From OMOG01 sp041485845 (GTDB lineage Bacteria; Acidobacteriota; Terriglobia; Bryobacterales; Bryobacteraceae), in NCBI GenBank assembly GCA_041485845.1, contig JBGPKH010000040.1, positions 1 to 25,622 on the forward strand: DNA of 25,622 nt. The letters run 5' to 3'. Made by a program: the position numbers and the translations under genes. Shown here in pieces: positions 23,802 through 25,622 of this stretch. Position 1 is the first letter of the stretch. Every line of letters begins with the position of its first letter. The notes under the pieces were generated by a model that had not been told where the DNA came from, ran no database searches, and saw only the letters and a list, made by a program, of their open reading frames with translations.

Positions 23802-24677
23802 ATGAAGCCCGATCAGTTGCAGTTGCGGTTCAGCAGCATCGGAATCACCCTGTTGGTCGTTTCGCTCGCAGCCGGCCTCGCGGTATCGGCCGCCATCAAC
23901 CACCCGGCGCCTGTCGTCGCCGGAGGTCTGTTGGGTCTCTACTTCCTCTACGCGATTCGCGTGGCCGACCAGTGGGAGAAGGTCGCGGTCCTCAGGCTCG
24001 GGAAATACGTCGGGCTGCGTGGTCCGGGAGTCTTCCACGTCATCCCAATCGTGGATCGCCTCAGCCGCTACGTGGACCAGCGTGTGCGCGTGGTCAACGT
24101 TACGGCGGAGTCCACGCTCACGCGCGACACGGTGCCGGTGAACGTCGATGCCATCGTCTTCTGGATGGTGTGGAACGCCGAGAAAGCGATTCTGGAGGTA
24201 CAGGATTTTGTGCAGGCAGCCACGCTCGGCGCGCAGACGGCGCTACGCGAATCGATTGGGCGGCACATGCTGGCACAGATGGTGACGGAGCGCGAGCTGA
24301 TGGGCCAGGAATTGCAAAAGATCCTGGACGAGAAGGCCAACCCGTGGGGCATCACCGTGCAGTCGGTGGAGATTCGCGACGTGCAGATTCCAACGGCACT
24401 TCAGGACGCCATGTCGCGGCAGGCGCAGGCGGAGCGCGAACGGCAGGCCAGGATCATCCTGGGGCAGGCCGAAACCGAGATCGCCGACAAGTTCCAGAAG
24501 GCGTCGCTGGTCTACCAGACCAACCCGACGGCGCTGCATCTGCGCGCCATGAACATGCTGTACGAGGCCATCAAGGAGCGCGGCTCGATGGTCATCGTAC
24601 CCTCCTCGGTTGTCGAGACCATGGGGCTGGGCGGCATGCTGGCGACGGCCTCGCTCCGCGGCGCCAAGGTGGAGTAA
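23802..24677 (+). CDS. Slipin/stomatin-type SPFH-domain membrane protein
   Basis: This 291-residue protein begins 'MKPDQLQLRFSSIGITLLVV', with two hydrophobic segments (about 12-32 and 38-55). The SPFH/band-7 domain follows: 'EKVAVLRLGKYVGLRGPGVF', 'DQRVRVVNVTAESTLTRDTV', 'IRDVQIPTALQDAMSRQAQA', then a coiled-coil with 'AERERQARIILGQAETEIA'. No linked NfeD protease partner is seen in the window. TAGGAG lies 8 bases before the ATG. Slipins form membrane microdomain scaffolds. Here the gene lies between a YtrA regulator and an orphan permease and opposite a PspA operon, all pointing to envelope integrity. Confidence 0.9.
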   Translation: MKPDQLQLRFSSIGITLLVVSLAAGLAVSAAINHPAPVVAGGLLGLYFLYAIRVADQWEKVAVLRLGKYVGLRGPGVFHVIPIVDRLSRYVDQRVRVVNVTAESTLTRDTVPVNVDAIVFWMVWNAEKAILEVQDFVQAATLGAQTALRESIGRHMLAQMVTERELMGQELQKILDEKANPWGITVQSVEIRDVQIPTALQDAMSRQAQAERERQARIILGQAETEIADKFQKASLVYQTNPTALHLRAMNMLYEAIKERGSMVIVPSSVVETMGLGGMLATASLRGAKVE

Positions 24678-24680
24678 CGC

Positions 24681-25622
24681 ATGCAAGACCTGCTCTACGC
24701 CGTGCGCGGCCTGCGCCGCAATCCGCTGCTGGCGCAGGCCGCCACGCTCACGCTGGCGATCGCGATCTGCGCCAACACCACGGTCTTCAGCCTGGTGAAT
24801 TCGATCCTGCTGCGGCCGCTTCCGTACCCCGGCTCGGATCGGATCTACTGGATCAGCGAACGCATGGGCCGAGACCAGATGGAGGTCGCCCTCGGGTCCG
24901 ACTACTACAGTCTTGGCGAGCAGAACCGGACCTTTGAGGATGTTGCCGCGTTCTACGACCGGCTGACCCTCAACTGGAGTGGTCCGGAGAAGCCGGAGCA
25001 GGTGCAGGGGGCCCTGACCACCCCGTCCTTCTTCGGCGTGATGGGCACGCAGCCGATGTTGGGCCGGGTTCTGGCGGCAGGAGAAGAAGGACGGAAGGCG
25101 CCCGATGTGGCAATTCTGAGCTACACCTTCTGGCGGGGCAGGCTGGGCAGCGATCCTCTGGCGGTGGGAAAGACGATCTCGCTCGACGGTCTGCCGCACA
25201 CCGTAATCGGCGTCATGCCGCAGGGATTCGATTACCCGAGGGGCACGCAGGTCTGGCGGCCGCTGCGCATGGATGAATCTTCGCAGAGGCCGCGATCGGT
25301 GATGCGGCCGATGCAGATGGTGAACATGGTGGCACGGGTGAAGCCAGGGGTAGGGCCGGCGCAACTCGACGCGGAAATGGTCCGGCTTACCGGCACGATC
25401 CGCGCCGAGTACCCGAAGGATTTCGAAACGGCCGGCTTCCTCAGCGGAATGAAAATCCTCGCGACGCCCTTGCAGCGGCGGCTCACCGGAGACTTGCAGC
25501 CGGCGCTGCTGGTGCTGACCGGCGCCGTGGGATTGGTGCTGCTGATCGCGTGTACCAACCTGGCCAACCTGCTGCTGGCCCGCACGGCGTCGCGGCAGCG
25601 CGAGATCGCGGTGCGGATGGCG
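24681..25622 (+). CDS. Orphan MacB/FtsX-type permease, 3' truncated by window
   Basis: ATG 24681 opens a frame running off the window after 314 codons with no stop. It begins 'MQDLLYAVRGLRRNPLLAQA', then 'LVNSILLRPLPYPGSDRIYW', 'GALTTPSFFGVMGTQPMLG' and 'IGVMPQGFDYPRGTQVWRPL', and reaches the first FtsX block 'LVLLIACTNLANLLLARTAS'. It is the same architecture as the protein at 4004 but clearly divergent in sequence. GGAG overlapping the slipin stop is 6 bases before the ATG, so it is cotranscribed with it. No ATPase gene lies in the visible part. The full gene should be about 800 codons. Confidence 0.88.
   Translation, partial: MQDLLYAVRGLRRNPLLAQAATLTLAIAICANTTVFSLVNSILLRPLPYPGSDRIYWISERMGRDQMEVALGSDYYSLGEQNRTFEDVAAFYDRLTLNWSGPEKPEQVQGALTTPSFFGVMGTQPMLGRVLAAGEEGRKAPDVAILSYTFWRGRLGSDPLAVGKTISLDGLPHTVIGVMPQGFDYPRGTQVWRPLRMDESSQRPRSVMRPMQMVNMVARVKPGVGPAQLDAEMVRLTGTIRAEYPKDFETAGFLSGMKILATPLQRRLTGDLQPALLVLTGAVGLVLLIACTNLANLLLARTASRQREIAVRMA

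Overview
The window looks like a chromosomal segment of an Acidobacteriota member, most likely a Bryobacterales/'Solibacter'-type genome. This is inferred from GC-rich coding DNA, two orphan MacB/FtsX-type permeases of the acidobacterial kind (one with the typical C-terminal ALREE), a VWFA-related secreted protein, a very long Gly-rich secreted protein, Ser/Thr-kinase and formylglycine-enzyme fragments, and small toxin-antitoxin or nuclease cassettes in decay. No rRNA, tRNA, CRISPR array, prophage or complete insertion sequence was seen.

Layout. 1-2366: the C-terminal half of an M14-type metallopeptidase, then a secreted VWFA-related protein broken by one extra base; a dispersed inverted-repeat element lies between them and encodes most of the second protein's signal peptide. 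2371-3283: a gene graveyard with remnants of VapC, VapB, a formylglycine-generating-enzyme-like domain, an orphan permease tail and a Ser/Thr kinase head. 3378-3917: a hicBA pair whose hicA toxin gene carries a 26-bp palindrome flanked by 8-bp direct repeats; removing 34 bp restores a full HicA. 4004-6487: orphan permease. 6635-8125: an SDR oxidoreductase and a DUF1223 thioredoxin-like protein, convergent, each with a TATAAT box next to its start codon. 8226-11615: a 1129-residue secreted protein. 11669-12700: a radical SAM/SPASM-like enzyme. 12701-13284: a gene-poor stretch.

13285-18930: a divergent pair of units. Leftward is an unusual membrane protein joining a JAB/MPN-like (JAMM) domain to a TonB C-terminal domain. 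Rightward are a zinc-finger-like/sugar-binding-like protein and a TPR protein. Two inverted repeats lie in the AT-rich gap between the units. 19010-19578: an 82-residue protein of unknown function and a deleted HNH nuclease.

19743-25622: the most coherent functional block. Leftward runs an envelope-stress-like operon (YbjN-like protein, PspA, DUF4178, and a membrane-anchored coiled-coil protein). Rightward runs a YtrA-type GntR regulator, a stomatin/slipin (SPFH) and an orphan ABC-type permease that runs off the window. A six-run G-tract sits between the two units. PspA and SPFH proteins both act at the membrane, so the block is plausibly one membrane-integrity locus with two arms.
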